Positions 15,713 through 25,528 of a stretch of 64,000 nt of DNA are shown here, one piece after another. A program made the translations under genes and the position numbers. This stretch comes from Haladaptatus pallidirubidus (GTDB lineage: Archaea > Halobacteriota > Halobacteria > Halobacteriales > Haladaptataceae). The first letter of the stretch is position 1. Every line of letters begins with the position of its first letter. The notes under the pieces are model-generated. The model was not told where the DNA came from. It saw only the letters and a program-made list of their open reading frames with translations, and ran no database searches. The stretch lies in assembly GCF_020700235.1 (NCBI RefSeq), contig NZ_CP085304.1, positions 1 to 64,000 on the forward strand, read 5' to 3'.

Positions 15713-17527
15713 TCACCCGGCACGACGGCGCGGGGCCTTCCACTCCTCGTGAAGAGAAGAGCGGAGTTCGCGGTGACTCTCAGCGACATCATTGTAATAC
15801 TCCCGTCGCAGTTGCATTCCGTCGGCCCAGTCCGCATCGAGTAATTGTTCCGAATCTATCGTGTTGAATTCGAAGTCTGGGTCAGTTTCCTCGTCATCGA
15901 TGAGTGCGTACCACTGTCCCAGTGTCTCAAGTAACGACCATTTGACCCATTCGCGGTTCTCCGGATCGTCCCACCATTGGCGGTACTGTTCGATCTGCTC
16001 CTCAGGCGATAGATCGCCGACGTCCTCTCTTACCGCCTCCCAGGCGTCGTTCACCACAGGTCGCATTTTGATTGCCGCGTCAGCGTATGTCGACGCTGCT
16101 TCTGCATTGAATGTAACGGCGGCAATCTGGTCTAATTCAAGGCGAACGATCTCCTCTAATGATTCGAGGGGGACGAAACGCATCATTTGGAAATCGGTAC
16201 GAAAGTCGTTGACAAGGCTCGCCCGCGATAAGCTCGTTGAGAGTGCTTCCTGTGCGAACGTCAGGTACACTTGGTTGGTGACGAACTTCTGAAAGACGGC
16301 ATCCGCATTGGTTGCAGGCTCGTCGAAATCCAACCGCCACGGTTCGAACCGTTCGATTTCGGTGTAGGCGTACGCATCGATATCGTACTCGAATTCGTCC
16401 GACTGCTGCTGCATCTCCACTTGCCATGGGCTCAGCAGATCATCGTTCCGATCATTACGATCACCACCAACGTTTTCCGCATTTTGTGAGGCGCCCGATC
16501 GAGCGACAGATTTGGGGAAGGCACCGGCGACCGGAGTTTTCCCGGCTAAACTCCGTGGATATTCGAGGTCGCCTACCGGCGACTCCCCGCAGTTCACCCG
16601 TTCCAAAGTTCGAATGATCTCCTCAAGATCAGCAATTTTCCGATTGAGGTCTTCGAGCTTTTTTTCCGACCTGGCGAGATCTCTCCTCATCCGTTTATAC
16701 CGCGCTCTGCACATCTCGCCCAAGATATTTAGTTGGTCAACGAGCCCTTGGATAAAACAATCCCGTCTTTCTTTTTTGACATTACGTCTTAGTGGTTTTG
16801 TAGTAAATTCCTCCTCTATATCTCGATCCCTCTTCAACTTCTCTAGTCTGCTCCTTAACGATGGCAAGTCAAATGCCTCTTCAGTGTTGATCCTCGGCAA
16901 CACTTCTCTTTGCCCTGCGCACTCATTAAGAATCTTGGAGTACTGTTCCTGAAGGGCTTGTAGTACCTTCTGAAGGTGAGAGCAGTCCGGATATTTGACG
17001 CCGACGACCTCATTTAGGCACTCCGCTCGGTACCTCCCCGAACAGAGGTAGATCCCTCTCCCCTCACATCCAAGAGAATTGATACAGTTTGGATCGAGAT
17101 CGTCTTCCGCGACTGATTCCCTAACACGTTGCTCTTTTCGGTTGGATGCCCTTTGATAAGCTAACTTACAATTGTCATAGCGTCTTTTGACTTGGTCTAT
17201 TTCCCATACCAGTCTTTCTATCGCATCTTCGCAAGCCATCACGCACGGATCGTCTTGTAACGACGCGTCCTGAAGTGGCAAACTGGAGTCATCACCCAGC
17301 GAGACAGCTACTAGTTCGCTACGATCACTGTCACCACTTCTCAATCCGTTCCCCCCGACGAGAGGTAATGCACTGTAGGTGGCCATGTTCCGAAGCAACG
17401 AACGTCGAGTTGGTCCTTCGTCCTGCGTGATCTTGTCCGTTCCCCCATCCCCCTTGTTCTGGGTATCTTCGTCTTGAGATTTCCAATCTACTACTCTTGA
17501 GTTATCTTTCTCGGAACCATTAGTCAT
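15713..17527 (-). CDS. Tat-exported Cys-rich coiled-coil protein, novel
   Basis: 604 residues from ATG 17527. An N-terminal region of about 40 polar residues precedes a twin-arginine motif TRRSLLRN (42-49) and a short hydrophobic stretch MATYSALPLVGG, a weak Tat-type signal. Residues 90-320 hold about fourteen cysteines (PCVMACEDA, DPNCINSLGC, YLCSGRYRAEC) mixed with long charged helices (RSEKKLEDLNRKIADLEEII), a probable disulfide-rich coiled coil. The C-terminal third is acidic, helical and Trp-containing. I do not recognise a family. It sits on the same strand upstream of the beta-helix protein, separated by about 195 bp, so joint surface function is possible. Confidence 0.65.
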   Translation of the reverse strand: MTNGSEKDNSRVVDWKSQDEDTQNKGDGGTDKITQDEGPTRRSLLRNMATYSALPLVGGNGLRSGDSDRSELVAVSLGDDSSLPLQDASLQDDPCVMACEDAIERLVWEIDQVKRRYDNCKLAYQRASNRKEQRVRESVAEDDLDPNCINSLGCEGRGIYLCSGRYRAECLNEVVGVKYPDCSHLQKVLQALQEQYSKILNECAGQREVLPRINTEEAFDLPSLRSRLEKLKRDRDIEEEFTTKPLRRNVKKERRDCFIQGLVDQLNILGEMCRARYKRMRRDLARSEKKLEDLNRKIADLEEIIRTLERVNCGESPVGDLEYPRSLAGKTPVAGAFPKSVARSGASQNAENVGGDRNDRNDDLLSPWQVEMQQQSDEFEYDIDAYAYTEIERFEPWRLDFDEPATNADAVFQKFVTNQVYLTFAQEALSTSLSRASLVNDFRTDFQMMRFVPLESLEEIVRLELDQIAAVTFNAEAASTYADAAIKMRPVVNDAWEAVREDVGDLSPEEQIEQYRQWWDDPENREWVKWSLLETLGQWYALIDDEETDPDFEFNTIDSEQLLDADWADGMQLRREYYNDVAESHRELRSSLHEEWKAPRRRAG

Positions 17528-17766
17528 ATCCAATGCAGACGCTCTTTGCCTCCTTTGTTATTTAGGTGTTCAAACCGTTCAATGGGCGGTTTCTCCGCTT
17601 GGCGACTCTATTGTCTATGTATTGATTTATCAGCTTTTCTTCTGACAGAATACGCGAATCCTTCGCTTCAGTATTGATATCACGACGATTAGCGATGAGA
17701 TAATGGAACGAATAACCGGCTTGTATGTTCCATCTTCGAACCAAATCTTATATTATTTGTACTTAA

Positions 17767-17934
17767 TGTTCTAAATCTAAAACGAGTGCCAAAGAGGACC
17801 CACCGAAGCGAGAAGAGGCCGTCTGGAGCGATCATCTGCCACTGCTCGCTAAGCACGATGTCATCAAGTATGATCGAGAGAGCGAGAAACTGCGCGGCTG
17901 GATCAATATCGGCCAGCTCATGCACCACCTGTGA
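17767..17934 (+). pseudogene. C-terminal remnant of an ArsR-like (DUF7344-type) gene
   Basis: From about 17794 the frame reads EDPPKREEAVWSDHLPLLAK then HDVIKYDRESEKLRGW and stops at 17934. H-L-P-L-L-A-x-H-D-V-I-x-Y-D is the wing region of the haloarchaeal winged-helix family also seen at 19803. An in-frame stop at 17764 removes any start. Confidence 0.5.
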
Positions 17935-18127
17935 GAGTACGATAACTGATTGTTATCAGTAGAATACAGCAGTCATCGGCTTCGTCTAGTATTGAACAAT
18001 AAAAATCAACGCTAGAAAACGAGAAGGACTCTGTTTGACCTATACTCTATACCCGTGGCTACAGTTCGGTACGCAACCCCTTTGAGAAGCCCGAGCGTTT
18101 ACTCCGTTTGCATCCTTGGGATGAGAT

Positions 18128-18976
18128 ATGCCGAGGATAATCGAATTCACGATGCCGACCGATACATTCCAGCTCGGGGAAATCTTCTAGGATTTCCCGG
18201 CGGTAGAAGTCGAATTTGAACGCGTTATCCCCACTGACCGGGCTATTATCCCCTATTTTTGGATCTGGGGAGAAGATGTCGAAACCATACCCGCATAGTT
18301 CGATGGGAACCCAACGATCGCTGCAATTGAACCCGTAGATACCGTGCCTGGAGGTGGCCTCTTTCGCGGTGACTGGCAGCTTAATGACGAAAGTATTCTC
18401 AAAGAGGTTGACCGAGCCGGATTGACGTTATTATCCGGAATTGGGACACAGACGGGATGGGAGCTTCAATTACGGGCAGACGATCAACAAAGCATCTCTC
18501 ACTTCCAACGCTACTGCCATGAATATGATATCCCCATAACTGTTACCCGCCTATATGCGCTCTCAGAACTCCGAACAGGAGAACAATATCAGCTCACGTC
18601 CGCCCAAGAAGAGGCTCTCACTACCGCATTTAAAGCCGGTTATTTCGATCAACCTCGAGAAGTTACTCTTGAAGATATCACCGATGAACTAGATATTTCC
18701 CGCCAGTCACTTGCTGCGCATACTCGTGAAGTTTTGTTAAATACGCATCACGATCTCTGCTCAGATCGAGACGGGGTTCCGGAGCCATTGCACTGCCGCT
18801 TATACTGCCCACAGGAAGTCAACCGCCAAAATCAAACGAATTCGAGGAATCGACCTCACTGCCGCCGCATGTTCTATTTCGGTTATCAAACCAATCACGC
18901 ATCTTTAAACGCGTTGAAATCCCAGAAAACAGACTATTTTTCCCGATTGTTCGGAGCAACCGAATTCGATCACTGA
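18128..18976 (+). pseudogene. HTH_10/Bat-type regulator with two amber stops
   Basis: Starting at ATG 18128 the frame gives MPRIIEFTMPTDTFQLGEIF, stop TAG (18188), DFPAVEVEFERVIPTDRAII, a second TAG (18296), then a clear regulator body: TLLSGIGTQTGWELQLRADD and LTSAQEEALTTAFKAGYFDQ then PREVTLEDITDELDISRQSL, the HTH_10 domain. The last 60 codons after the HTH do not match the family. Two nonsense mutations plus a corrupted end make it a pseudogene. The frame from 18344 alone would be a 210-residue fragment. Confidence 0.7.
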
Positions 18977-19095
18977 AATCATCGCCAGTTGGCGCACTGA
19001 GCATGTACCACGAAATGTACAGTGATCGACTCAAGGATGATAGGGTACTCTACTGTCGTCTATGAAATTCGGCGGTAGGAGATCAGGGGTCGCTG

Positions 19096-19806
19096 TTAAT
19101 CCACGGTTGTCTCCGAGCGAGACTCTATTGGTGGTGCGTCTGCTGGCTCTGTCTTCTCGGTTCTACTGCCGAGAACATGCTGGATTAAATTTCCATGCGC
19201 TCGCCGGAGTCGTTCAGAAAGCGCTTGGTGGCTGATCCCGAATTCCTCGGAGAGGTCATCGGCGGTGACTTCGCGAGGCACCGTATAATAGCCGCGTTCA
19301 GCAGCGAGCTGAAGGGCTGTTCGCTGTGACTCCGTGAGTCCAAATCGAGTCCCACCACGGTCACTGAACTCCTGAATATTCACCACCTCGAAGTCGATGC
19401 CCTGCTCTTTGCAGTATTCATATGTGCTAGCAGCCGTCTCGCGATCATCGAATAAGAGTCGGATATCCCAGCAATCGGTATGTCCCGTCGCGGTCTGTAT
19501 TGTTGCGTTTTGATCAACCAGCATCCGAATCAGATGGTCGATTCGATCGGCCCAATCGAGTTTATACAAACACTCTGTTTCGAAGGCAGCAATCCGCTCG
19601 AAATCAGCGACACTATCGTCAGCAGCGAATGCTTCTTGAAGCTGAATACGATGAGTTGTTTCAATCCGCATGAATGGCATCAGGCTGTCGTGATTGGTGG
19701 CGGCCACCTGTTCGACTTCGAACGCCACACCCTCGAATTCACCAAGCGTGTACTCGAGCGCAAATTGCGCAGCTGGGACGGTTATGTCCACGATCGTGCC
19801 AGTCAT
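19096..19806 (-). CDS. HTH_10 (Bat-like) transcriptional regulator
   Basis: 236 residues, intact. The N-terminal sensor region (TVPAAQFALEYTLGEFEGVA) is of the haloarchaeal Bat accessory type. The C-terminal HTH_10 reads RFGLTESQRTALQLAAERGY, YTVPREVTADDLSEEFGIS and HQALSERLRRAHGNLI. Family members activate or repress nearby genes in response to redox or light-related signals; the target here is unknown. The start overlaps the stop of the upstream ArsR-like gene (ATGA, 19803-19806), so the two form an operon. Confidence 0.85.
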   Translation of the reverse strand: MTGTIVDITVPAAQFALEYTLGEFEGVAFEVEQVAATNHDSLMPFMRIETTHRIQLQEAFAADDSVADFERIAAFETECLYKLDWADRIDHLIRMLVDQNATIQTATGHTDCWDIRLLFDDRETAASTYEYCKEQGIDFEVVNIQEFSDRGGTRFGLTESQRTALQLAAERGYYTVPREVTADDLSEEFGISHQALSERLRRAHGNLIQHVLGSRTEKTEPADAPPIESRSETTVD

Positions 19807-20210
19807 CGCTCAGCGATCACATCCTGAATTGCAGCCTCGTCGCTTTCACAGAGGGAAACACGCTTTTTAGGGACGTCAAACGAGACAAGGTTCGCATCAG
19901 CCAACTTCGGCACGTGATAGTGGTACAGCGAGACGTAGATCCGTTCGCGTTCGGCTGGTACGTCTACCGGTTCCTCATTCGTCTCCCACCGAACAATCGA
20001 ATCGGCGATATCGGCCAGTGCCATCGGTGTTCGGGACCTTTTGAGACAGTGAAGGATGTATCGACGGCGTCGATCAGTAAGAGCATCATAGACCCTGTCC
20101 AGACCTGCTGACTCTAGCTGTCTCTCTGCAGGCGTTTTCACTGACTGTTCGCCTGGCTGATCACCACCAGCACCAGGAATTTCGTGTGGGAGGTTCGGTT
20201 CATCGGGCAT
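19803..20210 (-). CDS. ArsR-like winged-helix regulator (DUF7344-type)
   Basis: 135 residues. RVYDALTDRRRRYILHCLKR then MALADIADSIVRWETNE is the winged helix start; RIYVSLYHYHVPKLADANLV and SFDVPKKRVSL supply the recognition helix and wing. The Y/L-x-H-x-H-x-P-K-L pattern is the hallmark of this abundant haloarchaeal family. Translationally coupled to the HTH_10 gene downstream, suggesting a two-component-like regulatory pair. Confidence 0.8.
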   Translation of the reverse strand: MPDEPNLPHEIPGAGGDQPGEQSVKTPAERQLESAGLDRVYDALTDRRRRYILHCLKRSRTPMALADIADSIVRWETNEEPVDVPAERERIYVSLYHYHVPKLADANLVSFDVPKKRVSLCESDEAAIQDVIAER

Positions 20211-20270
20211 AGGAGAAACAAGATCAGAGAAGGAAAAGAATCTGAGGTGCGTATTTACGCCCGGTTCATA

Positions 20271-20942
20271 TTACGCGCTGTTTTCATCCTCTGGATGATT
20301 CACAGTTAACACGTTCGCGACGAGATTTCGGTGGGCACGACGTAATAATTTCGAACAGGACTGTTGGGAGATTCCTATCTCGTCCGCTACTACACCCATT
20401 GACACTGACCGGGGGACATCGAAATAGCCCCGGTCTAATGCTGTGACTAAGGCATTTCGTTATTTCGGTGACAGGCCGTACTGGCCACCACCTTTCGGTT
20501 CAGAGGGATGGTACAGGCGGAGTAGTTCATAAGGAATGTTCTTCTCTCGGCAGTAGTTTCGAAAGTCGGCAACGAGGTCTTCGGTATCAAATCGCATTCG
20601 AAGCTCCCAATTATCCGTGCGGCCAGTCGCTTCGAGGATGGTTGCCCCGACCTCAAGATAGGCATAGACGATGCTTTCGATATTTTGTGTCCATTCGGCT
20701 CGATAGAGCGTCCCATCCTCGTACTCATCGAGCTTCATGACACTCTGAGTGGAAGGGTCATTGTCGATTGCCGCTTCAAACTCGGTGTAATCGCCACCTC
20801 GACCCCAAAAATATGGCATCACTCTATCATCGTCGTGGGCCACGACACGCTCGATCTCGACGATCATCTCCGGGGTTTGTTCGAGTGTCTCCGAGAGTGC
20901 AAGAGCCTCAGCTGGCACTTTGAATTCAGCGATAACACTCAT
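20271..20942 (-). pseudogene. HTH_10/Bat-like regulator, frameshifted
   Basis: 160 codons from ATG 20942 (MSVIAEFKVPAEALALSETL) end at a stop right after GGGQYGLSPK. In the adjacent frame the HTH continues: RNALVTALDRGYFDVPRSVS then ADEIGISQQSCSKLLRRAHR, ending at 20271. The family normally reads L(T/S)xxQRxAL here. The run AAATAAA between CCG and CGA has one base too many, a simple +1 insertion. The sensor domain is intact, so loss is recent. Confidence 0.75.
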
Positions 20943-21040
20943 AGTGAATGGACGGGTTGGGAAGTGATAAGCACAGTGGCGAATCCAGTAGTTTAGAGTT
21001 GATTAGTTGGATCAGATGGCGACAGCGTAACACCGTCTTT

Positions 21041-21406
21041 TCACTCAACTCGATACTCGGTCGGCCCGAGTTCTGATCGCGGATTCAGATCAGCCTCAAT
21101 TGCATTGATTTTGTCTGTAACTCTGAGATACTCTTCGTCGTACTTCTGTTCTCGTTCGATCAGCCCTATCTCCACGAGCTTCGGAAGATAGTCATGCTGG
21201 AGTGAGTCAGAAATTTCGTGGATGAGTTCGTCAGGTGCCTTGGAACTCGGCTGGCCAGACTCCCAACTTGCGATTTTGTGGGCTAGATTTTTACATGTAA
21301 CTGGACGATTTTGTTGTCGCAGATAGCAGAGCGTATCTTGAACGCGAGAGTAGCCTAATAACTCGATAACATATTGCGGTGTGTCTACGTGCTTCTCGTC
21401 TGTGTC
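21041..21406 (-). pseudogene. ArsR-like (DUF7344-type) regulator without start codon
   Basis: A 121-codon frame reads DEKHVDTPQYVIELLGYSRV, VTCKNLAHKIASWESG, then LIHEISDSLQHDYLPKLVEI and GLIEREQKYDEEYLRVTD, a full winged-helix regulator of the family at 19803. It begins immediately after an in-frame TGA, while an ATG at 21410 lies in another frame one base away. A single-base indel near the 5' end probably killed the gene. Confidence 0.55.
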
Positions 21407-21571
21407 TCATGCTCGTAGGTGTGTGGTGATGATTGTTTGTGTTTTAGATGTTCCCGCGTGTACACAGCGAGACACAGTGTAATGAGAGTGGATTAATCGC
21501 CGCTGTTGAGCTACTCGTTTTGATCTAAATCAAAATCTTTGACTCGCCTCATCATTTCGACTTCGTCCCAC

Positions 21572-23815
21572 TTACCGCTGTCCGAACAACCGCTCGCGGA
21601 ACGAGCGATGGGTTGGCCGCTCAGCCAAGAGGACTGTACAGTCAACATCTTCGGCGGCATCCACGACAGACGACCCATGCATTAACCGCGAGAGGAGTCC
21701 TCGCCCTGTTGCTCCGATAATAACCATGGTGCAGTCCGCAGCAGCGTTCGCAATAGCCGTGCTCACATCGCCATCGTCGACACGCAAGTCTGCGTCACTA
21801 AGTCCACGTTCTGAAGCCCAACTCTCCAGAAATTCCCGGCCTGCTTGCTGATTCTCATTGACGTGCAGTAATGAAATCTGGGAGTCGAATTCACTCTGTA
21901 GTAACTGTGCAACTTCTGCAGAGAGATCTGAGGAGGTGCCGCCTGCAGTGGGAACAAGAAGGTGAGCAGGATCGAAGCCGCGATTCTTGAGAGCAAGAAA
22001 GTCACACGGTAGCTCTGTTCCCAGGTCATCCCTGGCGCTCTCGATTCGGCCTGGTGAGCCGTGAGACTCCGACCCCCAACCCATAACAACCATATCGGCG
22101 TCATGGATCCGTGCTGTATCGAAAATCTTCTCGAACGACAGATGTGAGAAGATGGTTGACTTCTCGATGTGAGTTCCGAACGACTCCGCATCGCTTTCGG
22201 CGGCATCGAGGAGCGCTTGCGACTCTTTCTTTTCCGCGTCAAACTGGTCGGCTGCGGACTCCAGAGCGGTCTGATCCGGAACAGTGACGATGTGAACCGC
22301 TTCGACGATTCCACCGCGTTGTTTGGCGATTGCACTTGCGAGTGTAATGAGGTTTGATTCGTGTTCCGGATTAGCGAGCGGCACCATCACCCGATACTCA
22401 CCGCCGTCCGGTTTCACGCTTGTCGCGGCTGAGACGACTGCATCAGGCATTGTGTCTCGTCGCGCAAGGATGAACTCAGGGAGTATCCCTTGAACAGTCG
22501 TCCGCGATTGCGCGTATCCAAGATACCAGAGTATAGCCCCGACAACTAGCAATGCACTGAGCAGAATTACCGTTGGTGAGATGAACGCGATGAGCGCGAA
22601 TGAAAGAATAGCTCCTAAAACCGGGACGACGGGGTAGAGTGGAACACGATACGATGGCTCATAATCGACGGCATTGGCCTCACGCATCACGATGAGGGCG
22701 ATATTTAGCAGCCCATAAATAATCAAATGGAGGACACTCCCTAAGGTCGCAAGCAACTCTACGCTGCCAGCAGCGATAAAAAGGAGGATAAGTCCACCTG
22801 TGATACCGATCGCGCGATAGGGAGTGCCGAACCGATGGTGAATCGCATTAATTTCGGGCATGACAATGCGGTCGCGACCCATCGCAAAATTGATCCGCGA
22901 GGATGCGAGAATCGATGCATTAGCGCTGGAGGCTGTGGCTAGGAGGCCGCCCAATAGAAGAGCTACTGCGCCAATGGGGCCGAGCAGTAGCCGACCAACT
23001 TCAACCACGGCGATTTTTCCAGCAAGCTGTTGCTCGGCGATAAATCCCTCTTTGACCGCTGCCGTCATCGTAAAGAGCACGAGCGCGTAGATACTGGTCA
23101 CCAACACGACGCTTCCGAGGATCGCCCGCGGGAGGTTCTTATCGGGGTTTTTGATCTCTTCAGCGACGCTTGTAATCTGGACGAATCCGAGGTAGGATAC
23201 GAAAATAATCCCTGTCGTCGTAATCAACGGTGTCAGACCCTTCCCAGCCGGGAGGTTAGTTAGATCAGCTTTAAATGCTCCTACGACAGTGAATACCGCG
23301 AGAATAACCACGAGAATTGCGACGATAATATTTTGGAGTCGGCCGGTCTCCTTGGCACCGACGTAGTTAACAAAGACGAAGAACGCCGCGCCGAGAAGGG
23401 CAATTATCTTAACCGAGGAAATCGCGATGGGGCCGAGTGATAATAGTTCAGGAATCCCGAAGATAGCCTGGATGTATTGGCCGAACCCAATCATGTAGAA
23501 AGAACTCGCAAATGCCAGTCCAAGCCAGTTTGCCCAGCCAGTTATCGAGCCGAACAGTGGTCCGAGCGCTTGGTTTACGTAATAATACGCCCCGCCCGAC
23601 TTCGGCATCGCTGTTCCGAGCTCGCTGGCCGAGAAAGCGGTCAGTAACGCAATTGCCCCCCCTACGATAAACGAGTAGACAGCGTACCAGCCAGCGTTTT
23701 CGATTGCTGTCCCGGGAAGAACAAAGATTCCAGCTCCGATCATAGTTCCGATACCGATCGTCAGGGCCGCAAGTGGCCCAAGGTCTTTTGCCAGTTCTTC
23801 GTCACCTGTACTCAT
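21572..23815 (-). CDS. APC-family amino acid permease with C-terminal Usp domains
   Basis: 747 residues. Residues 1-430 are a 12-TM APC/LeuT-fold transporter: GPLAALTIGIGTMIGAGIFV holds the substrate-binding GIG..GAGIF loop, and MPKSGGAYYYVNQALGPL the second signature. Residues 470-740 carry two UspA-like domains (YRVMVPLANPEHESNLITLA; the second ends VIIGATGRGLLSRLMHGSSV, the ATP-binding G-x2-G-x9-G-S motif). It probably imports amino acids or polyamine-type cations with nucleotide-sensing control. A separate Usp gene precedes it with a 4-bp ATGA overlap, so the two are co-translated. Confidence 0.9.
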   Translation of the reverse strand: MSTGDEELAKDLGPLAALTIGIGTMIGAGIFVLPGTAIENAGWYAVYSFIVGGAIALLTAFSASELGTAMPKSGGAYYYVNQALGPLFGSITGWANWLGLAFASSFYMIGFGQYIQAIFGIPELLSLGPIAISSVKIIALLGAAFFVFVNYVGAKETGRLQNIIVAILVVILAVFTVVGAFKADLTNLPAGKGLTPLITTTGIIFVSYLGFVQITSVAEEIKNPDKNLPRAILGSVVLVTSIYALVLFTMTAAVKEGFIAEQQLAGKIAVVEVGRLLLGPIGAVALLLGGLLATASSANASILASSRINFAMGRDRIVMPEINAIHHRFGTPYRAIGITGGLILLFIAAGSVELLATLGSVLHLIIYGLLNIALIVMREANAVDYEPSYRVPLYPVVPVLGAILSFALIAFISPTVILLSALLVVGAILWYLGYAQSRTTVQGILPEFILARRDTMPDAVVSAATSVKPDGGEYRVMVPLANPEHESNLITLASAIAKQRGGIVEAVHIVTVPDQTALESAADQFDAEKKESQALLDAAESDAESFGTHIEKSTIFSHLSFEKIFDTARIHDADMVVMGWGSESHGSPGRIESARDDLGTELPCDFLALKNRGFDPAHLLVPTAGGTSSDLSAEVAQLLQSEFDSQISLLHVNENQQAGREFLESWASERGLSDADLRVDDGDVSTAIANAAADCTMVIIGATGRGLLSRLMHGSSVVDAAEDVDCTVLLAERPTHRSFRERLFGQR

Positions 23816-24252
23816 GTCTCTGTATCCTCCTGTGGAAGTGCAATAACGGGGTATTCAGCTTGTGTGACAAGTTTGAGTGAAAGATCACCTGAGAGAAATT
23901 GCAGGAGACGTCCACTACCACGGGATCGATATGCGATGGCACTCGCCCCAATCTCATCGGCGGCAGCAAAGATGGCTTTGACGATATCCCTGGAGTAGGC
24001 AGTATGCTCTGCAGCGTCTGGAAATATCTCGTGAACTGCTGTGAAGGCTTCGGCTGCTATTGCTTCGGACTGTTCGACTGGTGTTTTATCAGGGACACCC
24101 TCGCCTTTTTCGATCACGTGAAGCGCCGTCACATGGTCTGGATCATATGGTGCAAGCATCCGGGCAGTACCGCGAGCATCCTCTTCGTTTGCGACCGGAA
24201 GAAGAACATGTGCAAGGAGATCGCGGTGTTCAACGCCGTGATTCGAAGCCAT
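23812..24252 (-). CDS. UspA-family protein
   Basis: 146 residues: HVLLPVANEEDARGTARMLA opens the alpha/beta fold, then HVTALHVIEKGEGVPDK and ASAIAYRSRGSGRLLQFLSG, a version of the nucleotide-binding loop, ending YPVIALPQ. Universal stress proteins bind ATP or AMP and often modulate transporters. Here the gene is coupled to the APC-Usp permease, so it is most likely an accessory regulatory subunit. Confidence 0.85.
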   Translation of the reverse strand: MASNHGVEHRDLLAHVLLPVANEEDARGTARMLAPYDPDHVTALHVIEKGEGVPDKTPVEQSEAIAAEAFTAVHEIFPDAAEHTAYSRDIVKAIFAAADEIGASAIAYRSRGSGRLLQFLSGDLSLKLVTQAEYPVIALPQEDTET

Positions 24253-24276
24253 ATCGAGTAATGGAATTCTGGTCAG

Positions 24277-24591
24277 TTATATCCCAATGAAGCGTCCCCA
24301 ATCTTCTAATAACGGGAAGATCAGCACGGAGAGTGCCATGAAGATGAGAATAACTTCCGTGAGATCCATGATGATGACGAAGGTGTCCATCTCTGGACTC
24401 GTCCATGGCACGTCCAACCCAAATCCAGTCGTGGTGAACGTCTCGACTACAACCTGTAACGAATGTAAAAACGAGAAACGCTCCCCTTCGAAGATGTGCA
24501 TTCCGTGATGATAAAGGACAGCGTACGCGAGTATCACCCCAGTCAAGAGGAGTGCATAATAGACGGTGCGACGCTGCCACTTGTCTATGGC
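24277..24591 (-). pseudogene. Truncated two-TM K+ channel (pore module only)
   Basis: Frame (reading DKWQRRTVYYALLLTGVILA upstream) includes FLHSLQVVVETFTTTGFGLD, with TTTGFG the selectivity filter of a 2-TM potassium channel, then the outer helix VILIFMALSVLIFPLLEDWG. It stops at 24277 where channel-plus-RCK (TrkA_N) proteins would continue for 250 residues. The likely original start is lost (ATA in place of ATG; TTG at 24546 is the first usable start). It sits among K+ transport genes and looks like a broken member of the island. Confidence 0.6.
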
Positions 24592-24672
24592 AGAGCAGAG
24601 TCACTCGTGTACATTAAACCATAACGAGACGATATTCGCACTCATCAAGTTGCAATGTTGGAGTAGCTTCAA

Positions 24673-24897
24673 CTATAATGGCTTGAGTGTATATCCGGCG
24701 TCAGCGAGTGCAGTCTTCACATGTGATTGATGTTCGGGATCGATTTCGCCGCGAGGGCGAACAGTAGTGTTTTCATCGTTTACGAAGGTGAATTGATACG
24801 AAACGATGGCGAAGTCCCCTTGCTCATCAACTCCCATGACTTTGACGATGACTTCGTCCGTGTACTCGTACGTTTTCGTATCAGTTATCGTCTCCAT
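24673..24897 (-). CDS. Small hypothetical protein
   Basis: 74 residues from ATG 24897 (GTG 24903 is an alternative). The sequence METITDTKTYEYTDEVIVKV then GDFAIVSYQFTFVNDENTTV looks like an all-beta fold with an HTH-less C-terminus (VKTALADAGYTLKPL). Acidic, haloarchaeal-like codon use. Family unknown; lies between K+ transport genes. Confidence 0.5.
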   Translation of the reverse strand: METITDTKTYEYTDEVIVKVMGVDEQGDFAIVSYQFTFVNDENTTVRPRGEIDPEHQSHVKTALADAGYTLKPL

Positions 24898-25022
24898 CGC
24901 CACTCAGTTTATGTCTTAGAGGGTGTCGTAAAAGACCCTATGATACCGGTCTGGCTTTGAATATCCCATGAATGGTCGTGAACGCAAGATGTTTATTAAA
25001 CCTTGCCGCGTTGATTTCACGT

Positions 25023-25526
25023 ATGACGATCTATGAGACCGAAGTTCCAGGGGTTGGCCATAAATTCGAACTTGAGCTTGACGATGATGAACGGCTTATC
25101 GTACTCATCCACCACGATGGAAAGCGGGAGGTGTATTTACGTCTCGGTGAAAATCAGGATAGCCAGAAATTATTCAGTCTAACTGGGAAGCGAGCCCGAC
25201 AACTCGGTTCGATTCTTGAGGGGGCATACTTCCAGCCGATCGAGATGGACGAGGTTCAGGTACCATTAGGCGAAGCGATTATCGAGTGGGTCGACATTGA
25301 TTCTTCGGCACCGTTGGTCGATCAATCACTCCGAGCAGCGCATATCCGTGAACAGACGGGTGTCTCGATCATCGCAATCCAACGAGGTGAAGAAACGATT
25401 GCGAACCCGACGCCGGATACGACGATCGAAGCAGACGACATCCTTGTGACGCTTGGGACGCGAGATGAACAGCAAGCGTTTTCTGAACTCATCAATACCG
25501 AGCCCTCCGACACCTCTCAAGCCTAA
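25023..25526 (+). CDS. RCK_C-domain regulatory subunit (KhtT-like)
   Basis: 167 residues from ATG 25023 (MTIYETEVPGVGHKFELELD); the frame stays open upstream but that part is A+T rich. The N-terminal 75 residues match the KhtT-type regulatory domain (ERLIVLIHHDGKREVYLR). The C-terminal half is an RCK_C/TrkA_C domain (SIIAIQRGEETIANPTPDTT then ADDILVTLGTRDEQQAF). In KhtTU pairs this subunit binds nucleotide and gates K+/H+ antiport. The antiporter gene follows after 2 bp, so the functional link is strong. Confidence 0.85.
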   Translation: MTIYETEVPGVGHKFELELDDDERLIVLIHHDGKREVYLRLGENQDSQKLFSLTGKRARQLGSILEGAYFQPIEMDEVQVPLGEAIIEWVDIDSSAPLVDQSLRAAHIREQTGVSIIAIQRGEETIANPTPDTTIEADDILVTLGTRDEQQAFSELINTEPSDTSQA

Positions 25527-25528
25527 GT

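Noticed and set aside
18128..18343. Two in-frame TAG codons as possible pyrrolysine or read-through sites
   Set aside because: No pyl genes or insertion element are seen, haloarchaea are not known to use pyrrolysine, and the 3' end of the gene is also corrupted. A pseudogene is simpler.
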